DNA of 64,000 nt from Rhizobiaceae bacterium. Its GTDB lineage: Bacteria > Pseudomonadota > Alphaproteobacteria > Rhizobiales > Rhizobiaceae. Each line of letters starts with the position of its first letter. The stretch's first letter is position 1. The notes below the pieces were generated by a model. It saw only the letters and a list, made by a program, of their open reading frames with translations. It was not told where the DNA came from and searched no databases. The stretch covers positions 23,686-87,685 of the forward strand of contig JAHBYU010000003.1 in the NCBI GenBank assembly GCA_019635775.1. The letters are read 5' to 3'. The position numbers were made by a program, and so were the translations under genes. Below are positions 9,086 through 17,809 of the stretch, in pieces.

Positions 9086-9925
9086 ATGGTCGACGGGGAA
9101 AACGCAGAGGCTCCCAAGGATTTCGAGACGCTGCGCGCGTTGATAATCGAGCGTCGTGCAACGCTGCCCAAGCGACTGGCGCAGGTGGCGATTTACGCAC
9201 TCGACAATCCGGACGAGGTCGCCTTCGGAACGGCGGCCAGCGTCGCGCAGTCTGCCGAGGTGCAGCCGTCCACGCTGGTGCGCTTCGCCCAAAGTTTCGG
9301 GTTCCAAGGTTTTTCCGACCTGCAGGATGTGTTCCGGGCCCGGCTGCGGGAACGCGTGCCAAGCTATGACGAGCGTATTGAGAGGATGCGGCAGCACGGC
9401 ATCACGGCCAGCCGCTCCAACCTGATCCTGGACGGCTTTCTCGAAGCGACCGAACAATCCGTGGCCGGCTTCCGGTCGGGGGCGGACCGGGATGCGCTTG
9501 ACCGCGCCGTCGACTTGCTCGCGCAGGCGCATACCATCTATCTCATCGGGCTGCGTCGATCGTTCCCCATCACCTCCTACATGAGCTATGCCATGGGCAA
9601 GCTTGGTGTGCGCAACATCCTCGTGGACGCGGTGGCGGGAATGGCGTCCGAGCAGGCGGGTTTCATCGGCGATAAGGATGCGGCGCTGGCGATCAGCTTC
9701 ACGCCCTACGCAAACGAGACGGTCAGTCTGGTCGGCAGCGCAAAGGCGCGCGGCGCGCGGATCGTATCTGTCACCGACTCGATCTTCTCGCCAATTTCCG
9801 CGCCTGCAGATGTCCTGATCGAGATCGGCGAAGCCAATTTCGAAGGATTCCGGTCGATGGCTGCGACAATGGCGGTTGCGATGGCGCTGTCGGTCGCCGT
9901 CGCCGCAAGGCGCGGCGGCGGCTGA
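9086..9925 (+). CDS. iolR: RpiR/MurR-family transcriptional regulator, probable IolR
   Basis: This is a 279-residue regulator with an N-terminal HTH_6 domain (about residues 15-90; SVAQSAEVQPSTLVRFAQSF is the recognition region). A C-terminal SIS sugar-phosphate-binding domain spans about 125-260 (IYLIGLRRSFPITSYMSYA, AISFTPYANETVSL). It sits between the ABC transporter and the inositol catabolic genes. IolR-type palindromes occur upstream of itself, the transporter, iolG and iolC. In S. meliloti, IolR is an RpiR-type repressor of inositol genes relieved by a pathway intermediate. The symbol rests on family plus context plus operators, not on a search. Confidence 0.85.
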   Translation: MVDGENAEAPKDFETLRALIIERRATLPKRLAQVAIYALDNPDEVAFGTAASVAQSAEVQPSTLVRFAQSFGFQGFSDLQDVFRARLRERVPSYDERIERMRQHGITASRSNLILDGFLEATEQSVAGFRSGADRDALDRAVDLLAQAHTIYLIGLRRSFPITSYMSYAMGKLGVRNILVDAVAGMASEQAGFIGDKDAALAISFTPYANETVSLVGSAKARGARIVSVTDSIFSPISAPADVLIEIGEANFEGFRSMAATMAVAMALSVAVAARRGGG

Positions 9926-9941
9926 AGCCCAAAGCGGGCTG

Positions 9942-10772
9942 TTACTCCACCGGCGGCGAGGGCATCGGCGCGTCGCCTGCGCCGCGCACCTGCTGGTCGA
10001 AATCGATGATCGAGCCGGTCATCATGCCGCTCTCGTCGCTCGCCAGATATGCGATCGCGCGAGACACCTCGTCGACCTCCAGAAGGCGGCCGAACGGCTT
10101 CGTCTTTTCCGACTGTGCAAGCCATCCGTCCTCGGCACCGTGATAGGTCTTCATGATGCGGTCTTCGCCAGGCGTATTCATGTGGCCGATGGTAAGCCCG
10201 TTGACGCGGATCCGGTGGTTCATGACGGCGGCTGCGACATTGCGTGTGAGCGCGATCAAGCCGCCCTTGGATGAGCAATAGGCAGTGATGAAGCTCTGGC
10301 CGCCATGACCCGACATCGAGATGATGTTGACGATGGAGCCCTGGATCTTCTCCCGCCTCATGACGGTAAGAGCGTCCTGCATGAGGAAGAAGGGAGCGCG
10401 GACATTGACCGCGAACATGGCGTCGAAGAGTTCCGGGCTTGTATCCCAGATCGTGCCGCGATCGGTGATGCCGGCGGAGTTGACAAGGATGTCGACGCGG
10501 CCGAACGCCTTGTCCGCCTCGGCGACGACCTTGCGCGTGTCTTCCATCAAGGCAAGGTCTGCCTGCACGAAGACCGTCTTCACTCCCTTCGCATCAAGGT
10601 CGGCCTTGACCTTGGCGCCGCGCGCCGCGTTGCGGCCGGTTATCACGAGCCCCGTTATGCCGCGATCGGCGAAAAGATGCGCGGTACCCTCGCCCAGCCC
10701 CTGTGTCGAGCCGGTGACGATGGCGACCTTGCCTTCAAGGGAGGAATGGCGGAACGTGTCATTGTCGATCAT
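9942..10772 (-). CDS. SDR-family oxidoreductase in the inositol locus
   Basis: This is a 276-residue classical short-chain dehydrogenase. It has the cofactor motif TGSTQGLGEG, NSAGIT (NNAG equivalent), an active-site Ser in ISMSGHGG and the catalytic YCSSK pair. The substrate loop is longer than average (ending GWLAQSEKTKPFGRLLEVDE). It lies 14 nt downstream of iolG on the same strand and probably shares its IolR-controlled promoter. That suggests an NAD(P)-linked step on an inositol isomer or a downstream keto acid. The exact reaction is unknown; it is not one of the canonical Iol enzymes. Confidence 0.88.
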   Translation of the reverse strand: MIDNDTFRHSSLEGKVAIVTGSTQGLGEGTAHLFADRGITGLVITGRNAARGAKVKADLDAKGVKTVFVQADLALMEDTRKVVAEADKAFGRVDILVNSAGITDRGTIWDTSPELFDAMFAVNVRAPFFLMQDALTVMRREKIQGSIVNIISMSGHGGQSFITAYCSSKGGLIALTRNVAAAVMNHRIRVNGLTIGHMNTPGEDRIMKTYHGAEDGWLAQSEKTKPFGRLLEVDEVSRAIAYLASDESGMMTGSIIDFDQQVRGAGDAPMPSPPVE

Positions 10773-10786
10773 CGAATATTCCTTTT

Positions 10787-11776
10787 TTAGCCGATCTTCA
10801 CCGGCTTGCCTGTTTCGCGCGATTTGGTCGCGGCGTCGGCCATCAACTGCGCCTTCAGTCCGTCAACGCCATCCGGTTTCGGTTTCCTGCCCTTGACGAT
10901 GGTGTCGATGAAAGCCTCGATCTCCGCCTTGTAGGCTCCGGCATAGCGCTCGAGGAAGAAGTTCTGAACGGGATCGGCGCTGATACCCTTTGCTCCTGCG
11001 AACTGCACGGTGGTCTCGTGAACGTTGCCGGCCGACAGCAGGCCCTTCGAGCCATGCACCTCGATACGCTGGTCGTATCCATAGGTGGCGCGGCGCGAAT
11101 TGGATATCTGGCAGATCTTGCCGCTTGCGGTCTTCAGCACCACCGCGGCCGTGTCGACATCGCCGGCCTTGCCGATCGCCGGGTCGATCAACGCTGAGCC
11201 GAGCGCGAAGACCTCGACCGCATCTTCACCGAGAAGGAAACGCGCCATGTCGAAATCGTGAATCATCATGTCCCGAAACAACCCGCCGGAGCGCTCGATG
11301 TAGGAGACTGGCGGCGGGCCAGGGTCGCGCGACAGGATGGTCACCAGTTCGACATCGCCGGCAACGCCATCTGCAAGCCGCTTCTGCAGTGCCGCGAAGT
11401 TCGGGTCGAACCTGCGATTGAAGCCGATCATCAGTGGAATACCCGCCTTATTAACCCGTTCAAGAGTCTTCCTGATGCGCGCCGAGCTGAGATCGACCGG
11501 CTTTTCGCAGAACACCGCCTTGCCCGCTTTGGCCGCGCGGTCGATGAAATCGGCATGGGTGTCGGTCGGGGTGCCGATGAGGATCGCTTCGATGTCTTTG
11601 TCCGCCAGAATCTCGTCAGGCGTGCGCACCGGCGCGCCGGTCGCCGCCGACAACGTCTTGGCGCCTTCGGGCATAGGATCGGCTATCGCCGCCAGCCTTG
11701 CGCGCGGCGACGCCGCAATGTTGCGGCCATGAATCTGGCCGATGCGGCCCGCGCCAAGCAGCCCGATCGAAATCAT
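10787..11776 (-). CDS. iolG: myo-Inositol 2-dehydrogenase IolG/IdhA
   Basis: This 329-residue Gfo/Idh/MocA enzyme oxidises myo-inositol to scyllo-inosose with NAD+ (EC 1.1.1.18). The Rossmann motif GLLGAGRIGQIHG is at the N-terminus, with CEKPVDLS near residue 95 and HDFDMARFLLGEDAVEV (catalytic Asp/His region) near 170. Length and motifs match rhizobial IdhA. It is divergent from iolC across a 129-bp spacer that holds two near-consensus IolR palindromes. The SDR gene follows 14 nt downstream. Confidence 0.92.
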   Translation of the reverse strand: MISIGLLGAGRIGQIHGRNIAASPRARLAAIADPMPEGAKTLSAATGAPVRTPDEILADKDIEAILIGTPTDTHADFIDRAAKAGKAVFCEKPVDLSSARIRKTLERVNKAGIPLMIGFNRRFDPNFAALQKRLADGVAGDVELVTILSRDPGPPPVSYIERSGGLFRDMMIHDFDMARFLLGEDAVEVFALGSALIDPAIGKAGDVDTAAVVLKTASGKICQISNSRRATYGYDQRIEVHGSKGLLSAGNVHETTVQFAGAKGISADPVQNFFLERYAGAYKAEIEAFIDTIVKGRKPKPDGVDGLKAQLMADAATKSRETGKPVKIG

Positions 11777-11808
11777 ATCTTCCTCCCGAAATACGGATTA
11801 TGGGAAAT

Positions 11809-11852
11809 AGAATAAATATTCCACGTTGACTGTCAAATGGAATTTGTGTTTC
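11809..11852. promoter_or_regulatory. Two near-consensus IolR operators in the iolG/iolC spacer
   Basis: AGAA-N6-TTCC at 11809-11822 and GGAA-N6-TTTC at 11839-11852 each differ by one base from the GGAA-N6-TTCC palindrome. A plausible iolC -35 (TTGACT, 11826-11831) lies between them, so the second site would occupy the -35/-10 interval. This arrangement suits repression in both directions. Confidence 0.55.
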
Positions 11853-11905
11853 AATTCGTCGAAATCTGATCCCGACAACAAGCATTTATCCAAAGGGAGT
11901 AAATC

Positions 11906-13834
11906 GTGGCAAGGGCAGCAGCTTCCGGTCCGCTCGACGTCATCGCAATAGGGCGGTGCTCGGTGGACCTCTACGGCCAGCAGATCGGGTCGAGGCTGGA
12001 GGATATCACCTCCTTCGCCAAGTCCGTCGGCGGTTGCCCGGCAAACATTTCGGTTGGCACTTCGCGGCTCGGCCTCCGTTCGGCTCTTCTCACCCGGGTC
12101 GGCGACGAACAGATGGGACGTTTCGTGCGCGAGCAGCTGGTACGGGAAGGCGTCAACGTCGAAGGCGTACATACGGACAAGGATCGCCTGACTGCGCTCG
12201 TGCTGCTTTCCGTGGAGGACGAAGGCGTCTCGCCGATGATCTTCGTGCGCACGGATTGCGCCGACATGGCGCTTTCGGAAGAGGACGTGGACGAGGCGTT
12301 CGTCGCCTCGGCCCGCGCGTTGGTGGTGACCGGCACGCATTTCTCGCGGCCCAACAGCGAGGCCGCGCAGCTCAAGGCCATCCGCATAGCCAAGGCCAAC
12401 CGCGGCAAGGTGGTGTTTGACATCGACTACCGCCCGAACCTGTGGGGCCTGGCCGGCCACGCCGAAGGTTTCGAGCGCTACGTCAAGTCGGATGTCGTGT
12501 CGGCCAAGATGCGGCAGGTGCTTCCTGATTGCGACCTGATTGTCGGAACCGAGGAAGAGATCATGATCGCTTCGGGAGCGGACGATGTGCTCGGCTCCCT
12601 GAAGGCGATACGGGCCGTCACCGACGCGGCTATCGTGCTGAAGCGCGGCGCGATGGGCTGCATCATCTATGACGGGCCGATCTCCGACGATCTGGAGGCC
12701 GGTATCGTCGGCAAGGGCTTTCCGATCGAGGTCTACAACGTGCTGGGCGCGGGAGACGCGTTCATGTCGGGCCTGCTCCGCGGCTGGCTTGGCGGCGAGA
12801 GTCTCGAAACCGCCGCCACCTGGGCCAATGCCTGCGGGGCGTTCGCCGTGTCTCGCCTGCTCTGCGCACCCGAATACCCGACTTTCGAGGAATTGCAGTA
12901 TTTCCTGAAGAACGGCAGCAAATACCGCGCCTTGCGCAGGGACGAGGAAATCAGCCACATCCACTGGGCGACCACGCGACGCCGCGATATACCCTCGCTC
13001 ATGGCATTCGCCTGCGATCACCGTGCACAGCTTGAGGATGTGGCGAGGCGACTGGGCGTGGACGAAGCAAAGATTGCGCAGTTCAAGGTGCTTGCCGTCA
13101 AGGCTGCCGCGAAGGTGGCGGGCGGGCGGGAAGGATACGGCATGCTTCTGGATGAGAAGCACGGCCGCGATGCGATGTTCGAGTTCGCGCGGCATGGTTT
13201 TTCCTGGCTCGGCCGTCCTGTCGAACTGCCCGGCTCGCGTCCGCTGCGCTTCGAATTCAGCCAGGACATCGGTTCGCAGCTGATCGAATGGCCCGCGGAC
13301 CACTGCATCAAGTGCCTGTGCTTCTACCATCCCGATGATCCGCCAGCGCTCAAGGACGAGCAACAGCAGAAACTGCTTGCCCTGTACCAGGCTGCCCGAA
13401 AGGTCGGGCGCGAGCTTTTGGTCGAGATCATCGCCGGCAAGCATGGCCAGCTCGACGAGCATACTGTGCCGCGCGCGCTGGAAGAACTTTACGCGCTTGG
13501 CATCAAGCCCGACTGGTGGAAGCTGGAGCCGCAGACTTCGAGTGCGGCCTGGGCCAATATCGGGGCCGTTATCGAAAGGAACGATCCCTGGTGCAGGGGC
13601 GTGGTTCTGCTTGGCCTCGACGCGCCGCAGGCAGAGCTTGAAGCTGCCTTCTCGGCGACAGCCAATGCCCCGATCGTGAAGGGGTTCGCGGTCGGGCGCA
13701 CGATCTTCGCGGACGCTGCCGAGAAGTGGCTTGCTGGCGGGATCGATGACGAAACCGCCATCGCCGAGATGGCGCGGCGGTTCGAGGCTCTGACGGATGC
13801 ATGGCTTGCCGTGCGCGGCCGCAAGGCCGCATAA
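11906..13834 (+). CDS. iolC: 5-dehydro-2-deoxygluconokinase with C-terminal DUF2090 aldolase-like domain
   Basis: This 642-residue two-domain protein starts at GTG, with GGGAG just upstream. Residues 1-330 are a PfkB-type kinase: GGCPANISVG substrate motif and LGAGDAFMSG with catalytic Asp near 284. The kinase phosphorylates 2-deoxy-5-keto-D-gluconate. Residues 330-642 are a DUF2090 TIM-barrel domain related to class I aldolases, predicted to cleave the phosphorylated product as IolJ does in Bacillus. No separate iolJ is present, consistent with the fusion doing both steps. It is the first gene of iolC-D-E-(DUF3329)-B, divergent from iolG. Confidence 0.93.
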   Translation: MARAAASGPLDVIAIGRCSVDLYGQQIGSRLEDITSFAKSVGGCPANISVGTSRLGLRSALLTRVGDEQMGRFVREQLVREGVNVEGVHTDKDRLTALVLLSVEDEGVSPMIFVRTDCADMALSEEDVDEAFVASARALVVTGTHFSRPNSEAAQLKAIRIAKANRGKVVFDIDYRPNLWGLAGHAEGFERYVKSDVVSAKMRQVLPDCDLIVGTEEEIMIASGADDVLGSLKAIRAVTDAAIVLKRGAMGCIIYDGPISDDLEAGIVGKGFPIEVYNVLGAGDAFMSGLLRGWLGGESLETAATWANACGAFAVSRLLCAPEYPTFEELQYFLKNGSKYRALRRDEEISHIHWATTRRRDIPSLMAFACDHRAQLEDVARRLGVDEAKIAQFKVLAVKAAAKVAGGREGYGMLLDEKHGRDAMFEFARHGFSWLGRPVELPGSRPLRFEFSQDIGSQLIEWPADHCIKCLCFYHPDDPPALKDEQQQKLLALYQAARKVGRELLVEIIAGKHGQLDEHTVPRALEELYALGIKPDWWKLEPQTSSAAWANIGAVIERNDPWCRGVVLLGLDAPQAELEAAFSATANAPIVKGFAVGRTIFADAAEKWLAGGIDDETAIAEMARRFEALTDAWLAVRGRKAA

Positions 13835-13855
13835 GGAAGCGGGAGGACTATTCAG

Positions 13856-15703
13856 ATGACAAGGACCATCCGCCTGACCATGGCGCAGGCGCTTACCCGC
13901 TTCATGACGCGCCAGATGACCGTCATCAACGGCAAGAAGCTGCCGATTTTCGGTGGCGTCTGGGCAATCTTCGGCCATGGCAATGTGGCGGGTGTCGGCG
14001 AGGCGCTCTATCAGGTGCGCGATGAACTGCCGACCTACCGTGCCCATAACGAGCAATCGATGGCGCATGCGGCGATCGCCTTCGGCAAGGCGAACTTCCG
14101 TCGCCGGTTCATGGCCACCACCTCCTCAATCGGACCCGGGGCGACCAACATGGTGACGGCCGCGGCACTGGCCCATGTCAACCGCCTGCCGCTGCTCCTC
14201 CTGCCCGGAGATGTCTTCGCCAATCGTGCGCCTGACCCCGTGTTGCAACAGGTGGAGAATTTCGGCGACGGCACGGCAAGCGCCAACGACGTGTTCCGTC
14301 CCGTGTCGCGCTATTTCGACCGCATCACGCGGCCCGAGCACATCATTCCGGCGATGCAGCGCGCCATGGCCGTGCTCACCGATCCCGCCGATTGCGGGCC
14401 GGTAACGCTGTCGCTCTGCCAGGACGTGCAGGCGGAAGCCTTCGACTATCCGGAAGCGTTCTTCGACGAACGGATCTGGATTCCGCGCCGCCCGCAGCCG
14501 GATGCGCGCGAACTCGATGCGGCGGTCGCCGCACTGAAGGCCGCGAAGAAGCCTGTCATCATCGCAGGCGGCGGCGTCCTCTATTCGGAAGCCACCGAAA
14601 CGCTGAAGGCTTTCGCCGAAAAGCACGGCATCCCGGTGATGGAGACGCAGGCCGGCAAGTCCAGCCTGCCGCATGTGCATCCACTCAACATGGGGTCAGT
14701 GGGCGTTACCGGCTCGTCTGCCTCGAACCTGCTCGCCGAACAGGCGGACGTTGTTCTGGCTGTCGGCTCGCGCCTGCAGGATTTCACCACCGGCTCATGG
14801 GCGCTGTTCAAGGCAGACGGTGCCAAGATCATCGGGTTGAACGCGCAGCCTTTCGATGCCGGGAAGCACAGCGGCCTGCCGCTGGTGGCCGACGCAAAGG
14901 CAGGATTGGAGGCACTTGAAAGCCGGCTAACAAGCTGGAAGTCACCTGCTTCATGGGTAAAGACGGCAAAGGACGCCAAAGCCGCCTGGCTGAAAGCCGC
15001 CAAGGCCGTCACCGACCCCACGAACGCGCTTGCCTCTGACGCGCAGGCGATCGGCGCTGTGCATCGTGCGCGAAGCTCGAAGGCGACGCTGGTTTGCGCG
15101 TCTGGCGGCCTGCCGGGCGAGTTGCACAAGCTCTGGCCGGCTGGCGCGCCCGGCAGCTACCACCTCGACTACGGCTATTCGACCATGGGCTACGAGATTG
15201 CAGGCGGGCTCGGCGTCAAGATCGCGCGACCCGAGCAGGACGTCATCGTCATGCTCGGCGACGGCAGTTACATGATGGCCAATTCCGAGATCGCCACATC
15301 GGTGATGCTCGGCAAGAAGCTCACCATCGTCGTGCTCGACAACAGGGGCTTCGGCTGCATCAACCGGCTGCAGATGGCGACCGGCGGCGCGAACTTCAAC
15401 AATCTCTTCGAGGACACGCTGCACGAGCGTCCTTCCGACATCGACTTCGCCGCGCATGCCGCGTCCATGGGCGCGATCGCGCGCAAGGTCGAGTCCATCG
15501 CAGAGCTCGAGCGCGCCCTGAAGGAGGCCGAGAAGGACGATCGCACCAGCGTCATCGTCATCGACACCGATCCGCTCGTTTCCACCGAGGCAGGCGGCCA
15601 CTGGTGGGATGTCGCGGTGCCGGAAGTCTCGACGCGCCCAAGCGTCAACAAGGCGCGCAAGGACTATGAGAAGAAGCGCAAGATGCAGCATCTCGTGAAT
15701 TGA
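13856..15703 (+). CDS. iolD: 3D-(3,5/4)-trihydroxycyclohexane-1,2-dione hydrolase IolD
   Basis: This 615-residue ThDP-dependent enzyme opens the ring of the dione to give 5-deoxy-glucuronate (EC 3.7.1.22). The N-terminal PYR domain has the conserved Glu in YRAHNEQSMAHAA. The C-terminal PP domain has the ThDP/Mg motif starting at GDGSYMMANSEI and continuing through LDNRGFGCINRLQ. The length equals that of other IolD proteins. It starts 21 nt after iolC with GGGAGG upstream, in the same operon. Confidence 0.94.
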   Translation: MTRTIRLTMAQALTRFMTRQMTVINGKKLPIFGGVWAIFGHGNVAGVGEALYQVRDELPTYRAHNEQSMAHAAIAFGKANFRRRFMATTSSIGPGATNMVTAAALAHVNRLPLLLLPGDVFANRAPDPVLQQVENFGDGTASANDVFRPVSRYFDRITRPEHIIPAMQRAMAVLTDPADCGPVTLSLCQDVQAEAFDYPEAFFDERIWIPRRPQPDARELDAAVAALKAAKKPVIIAGGGVLYSEATETLKAFAEKHGIPVMETQAGKSSLPHVHPLNMGSVGVTGSSASNLLAEQADVVLAVGSRLQDFTTGSWALFKADGAKIIGLNAQPFDAGKHSGLPLVADAKAGLEALESRLTSWKSPASWVKTAKDAKAAWLKAAKAVTDPTNALASDAQAIGAVHRARSSKATLVCASGGLPGELHKLWPAGAPGSYHLDYGYSTMGYEIAGGLGVKIARPEQDVIVMLGDGSYMMANSEIATSVMLGKKLTIVVLDNRGFGCINRLQMATGGANFNNLFEDTLHERPSDIDFAAHAASMGAIARKVESIAELERALKEAEKDDRTSVIVIDTDPLVSTEAGGHWWDVAVPEVSTRPSVNKARKDYEKKRKMQHLVN

Positions 15704-15734
15704 GCGTGTTCATCATTCAAACCGGAGAAATCCC

Positions 15735-16655
15735 TTGAAAGCCAAGCTTGGCATGTCCCCCATCGCGTGGTGGAACGACGATCTGGTCGAATTGTCCGAC
15801 GACGTCTCGCTTGAGGAGTGCCTGCGCCAGTCGCGTTCGGCAGGCTTCACAGGGATGGAAATGGGCCGGCGGTTCCCGAGCGATCCGGCCGTCATGCTGC
15901 CAATCCTGAAGGAAGCCGACGTCACGCTCTGCGGCGGGTGGTTCTCCGGCACGCTGGCAGCTGATGGCGACATCGCCGCGAACAAGGATCGCATCCGCCC
16001 GATGATCGAACTCTTCAAAGCCGTCGACGCACCCTGCATCGTTTATGGCGAGGTTGGCCGCTCGATCCAGGGCGATAGGTCAGTCCCGCTCGCGAACAAG
16101 GCTGTGCTGTCGGACGACGAGATGAAGGCCTACGCCAGAAAGCTTACCGAATTCGGGGAATGGTGCGCCGATCAGGGCATGCCGCTGGCGTATCATCACC
16201 ATATGGCGGCGGTCGTGCAGTTCGAGCACGAACTCCACGCCTTCATGAACCATTCCGGCGAGGGGATTCCCCTGTTGTTCGACGCCGGCCATCTGGCATT
16301 TGCAGGGGGCGACGTGCTGGCCACCATCGACAGGCACCACAAGCGCATCGTCCATGTCCATGTGAAGGACGTGCGCATGGACGTGCTCAAGAGCCTCGAC
16401 TGGACCAGGCACTCGTTCCTCGACGCGGTGGCGCTCGGCGCCTTCACGGTGCCCGGCGATGGATCGCTTGATTTTGGCGCGATCGTGCAGAAATTCGCAG
16501 ACTACGGCTATGAAGGCTGGTTCGTCGTGGAGGCAGAGCAGGACCCGAAAAAGAGCCCGCCGCTGAAGATGGCTCAGGTCGGCCACAAGGAATTGATGCG
16601 TGTGATGGGCGCGGCGGGTTATACGGTCGAGACACAAGGCTTTCCGGCCAACTGA
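15735..16655 (+). CDS. iolE: myo-Inosose-2 dehydratase IolE
   Basis: This 306-residue xylose-isomerase-like TIM-barrel enzyme dehydrates scyllo-inosose to the dione used by IolD (EC 4.2.1.44). Visible metal-site segments are GMPLAYHHHMAAVVQ, LLFDAGHLAFAGGD, VHVHVKDVR and GWFVVEAEQDPKKSPP. The length is standard. It lies 31 nt downstream of iolD, with CGGAGA before the start. Confidence 0.94.
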   Translation: MKAKLGMSPIAWWNDDLVELSDDVSLEECLRQSRSAGFTGMEMGRRFPSDPAVMLPILKEADVTLCGGWFSGTLAADGDIAANKDRIRPMIELFKAVDAPCIVYGEVGRSIQGDRSVPLANKAVLSDDEMKAYARKLTEFGEWCADQGMPLAYHHHMAAVVQFEHELHAFMNHSGEGIPLLFDAGHLAFAGGDVLATIDRHHKRIVHVHVKDVRMDVLKSLDWTRHSFLDAVALGAFTVPGDGSLDFGAIVQKFADYGYEGWFVVEAEQDPKKSPPLKMAQVGHKELMRVMGAAGYTVETQGFPAN

Positions 16656-16730
16656 CCGACCAGAGCGTGGTCCCGAAAAAGGCGGCAACCATCTTCGTCG
16701 AGATCTCGCTGAAACCAAAGGACCACCCGT

Positions 16731-16982
16731 TTGAAAGACCACGAACATCCCTTTTTCCGACCGCTTTGGCGGCGCATAGCCATCGTCGCCGTTTGTGCAG
16801 GCTGGTCGATCTTCGAGTTTTCCACCGGCGCACAGATGTGGGGCATGATTGCCGCCGCCTTTGCCGCCTATGCGGTCTGGCAGTTCTTCTATCTCTACAA
16901 GCCAGCCGAACCCGTATCGGCGGCTGAGGCAGGAGGACCGGCATCCACGCCGGATGGCGAGGGTGGGGAAAAGAAGGAATGA
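16731..16982 (+). CDS. Small DUF3329-like membrane protein
   Basis: This 83-residue protein begins at TTG with AAAGGA about 8 nt upstream; no in-frame ATG exists nearby. It has a basic start (MKDHEHPFFRPLWRRI), two hydrophobic helices (about 15-35 and 38-55) and an acidic, Gly-rich tail. It resembles the DUF3329 small proteins of Rhizobiales, whose function is unknown. Its stop overlaps the first possible iolB start as ATGA, so it is embedded in the inositol operon. A link to inositol metabolism is only positional. Confidence 0.7.
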   Translation: MKDHEHPFFRPLWRRIAIVAVCAGWSIFEFSTGAQMWGMIAAAFAAYAVWQFFYLYKPAEPVSAAEAGGPASTPDGEGGEKKE

Positions 16983-16984
16983 CG

Positions 16985-17797
16985 ATGTCCAGGCTTCTGG
17001 TGAAGAGGAAGGCCGGAACCGGCCGCGTAGCGCATGTCACGCCCGAAAGCGCTGGCTGGACATATGTCGGTTTCGACCTCCACCGGCTCAAGCCGGGCGA
17101 AAGCCTTTCGGAAAACAGCGGCGGACGCGAGGTCTGCCTTGTTCTCGTGACCGGCAGAGCCAAGGTGGGGGCGGGTGGCCATGACTTCGGTCTGATCGGC
17201 CAGCGGATGAGCCCGTTCGAGGGCAAGCCCTGGTCGGTCTACGTCCCCGAAGGCTCGGACTGGTCGGTTACCGCCGACACGGATGTCGAACTCGCAGTCT
17301 GCTCCGCGCCCGGTCTTGGCGGCGGCTTGCCTGCGCGACTGATCGCACCGGAAGATTTGGGCCAGGAAGTGCGCGGCAAGGGCACGAATGTCCGCTATGT
17401 CACCAACATCCTGCCTGAAGGCCAGCCTGCTGACTCGCTGCTGGTGGTCGAGGTCATCACGCCGGGCGGTCACACGTCGAGCTATCCGCCCCACAAGCAT
17501 GACAGCGATAACCTGCCGGCCGAATCCTATCTGGAGGAAACCTACTATCACCGGCTCAACCCGCCGCAGGGCTTCGCCTTCCAGCGTGTCTACACGGATG
17601 CCGACGAGAGCGGGAAGCGCGAGCTGGACGAGGTCATGGCGGTGGAGGATGGCGACGTGACACTGGTACCGAAGGGTTACCATCCCTGTGCCGCCTGCCA
17701 CGGCTACGATCTTTACTACCTGAACGTCATGGCCGGCCCGAAGCGCACGTGGAAGTTCCACAACGCGCCCGAGCACGAGTGGCTCATGAAGGCCTAA
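16985..17797 (+). CDS. iolB: 5-deoxy-glucuronate isomerase IolB
   Basis: This 270-residue cupin-type isomerase converts 5-deoxy-D-glucuronate to 2-deoxy-5-keto-D-gluconate (EC 5.3.1.30), the substrate of IolC. Metal-binding positions are visible in HTSSYPPHKHD and in the following EETYYHRLNPPQGFAFQRVY. The C-terminal cupin strand includes GYHPCAACHGYDLYYLNVMAG. The start at 16985 is preferred because AAGGA lies 6 nt before it; an ATG two codons earlier (16979) overlaps the previous stop. It is the last gene of the operon, convergent with the TRAP genes 12 nt away. Confidence 0.93.
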   Translation: MSRLLVKRKAGTGRVAHVTPESAGWTYVGFDLHRLKPGESLSENSGGREVCLVLVTGRAKVGAGGHDFGLIGQRMSPFEGKPWSVYVPEGSDWSVTADTDVELAVCSAPGLGGGLPARLIAPEDLGQEVRGKGTNVRYVTNILPEGQPADSLLVVEVITPGGHTSSYPPHKHDSDNLPAESYLEETYYHRLNPPQGFAFQRVYTDADESGKRELDEVMAVEDGDVTLVPKGYHPCAACHGYDLYYLNVMAGPKRTWKFHNAPEHEWLMKA

Positions 17798-17809
17798 GCA
17801 CTCTCGACG

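Noticed and set aside
11798-14068. A 756-codon open frame on the minus strand opposite iolC
   Set aside because: It is a GC-rich shadow of iolC: no domain or motif can be read from it, while the plus strand encodes a complete two-domain IolC with correct motifs.
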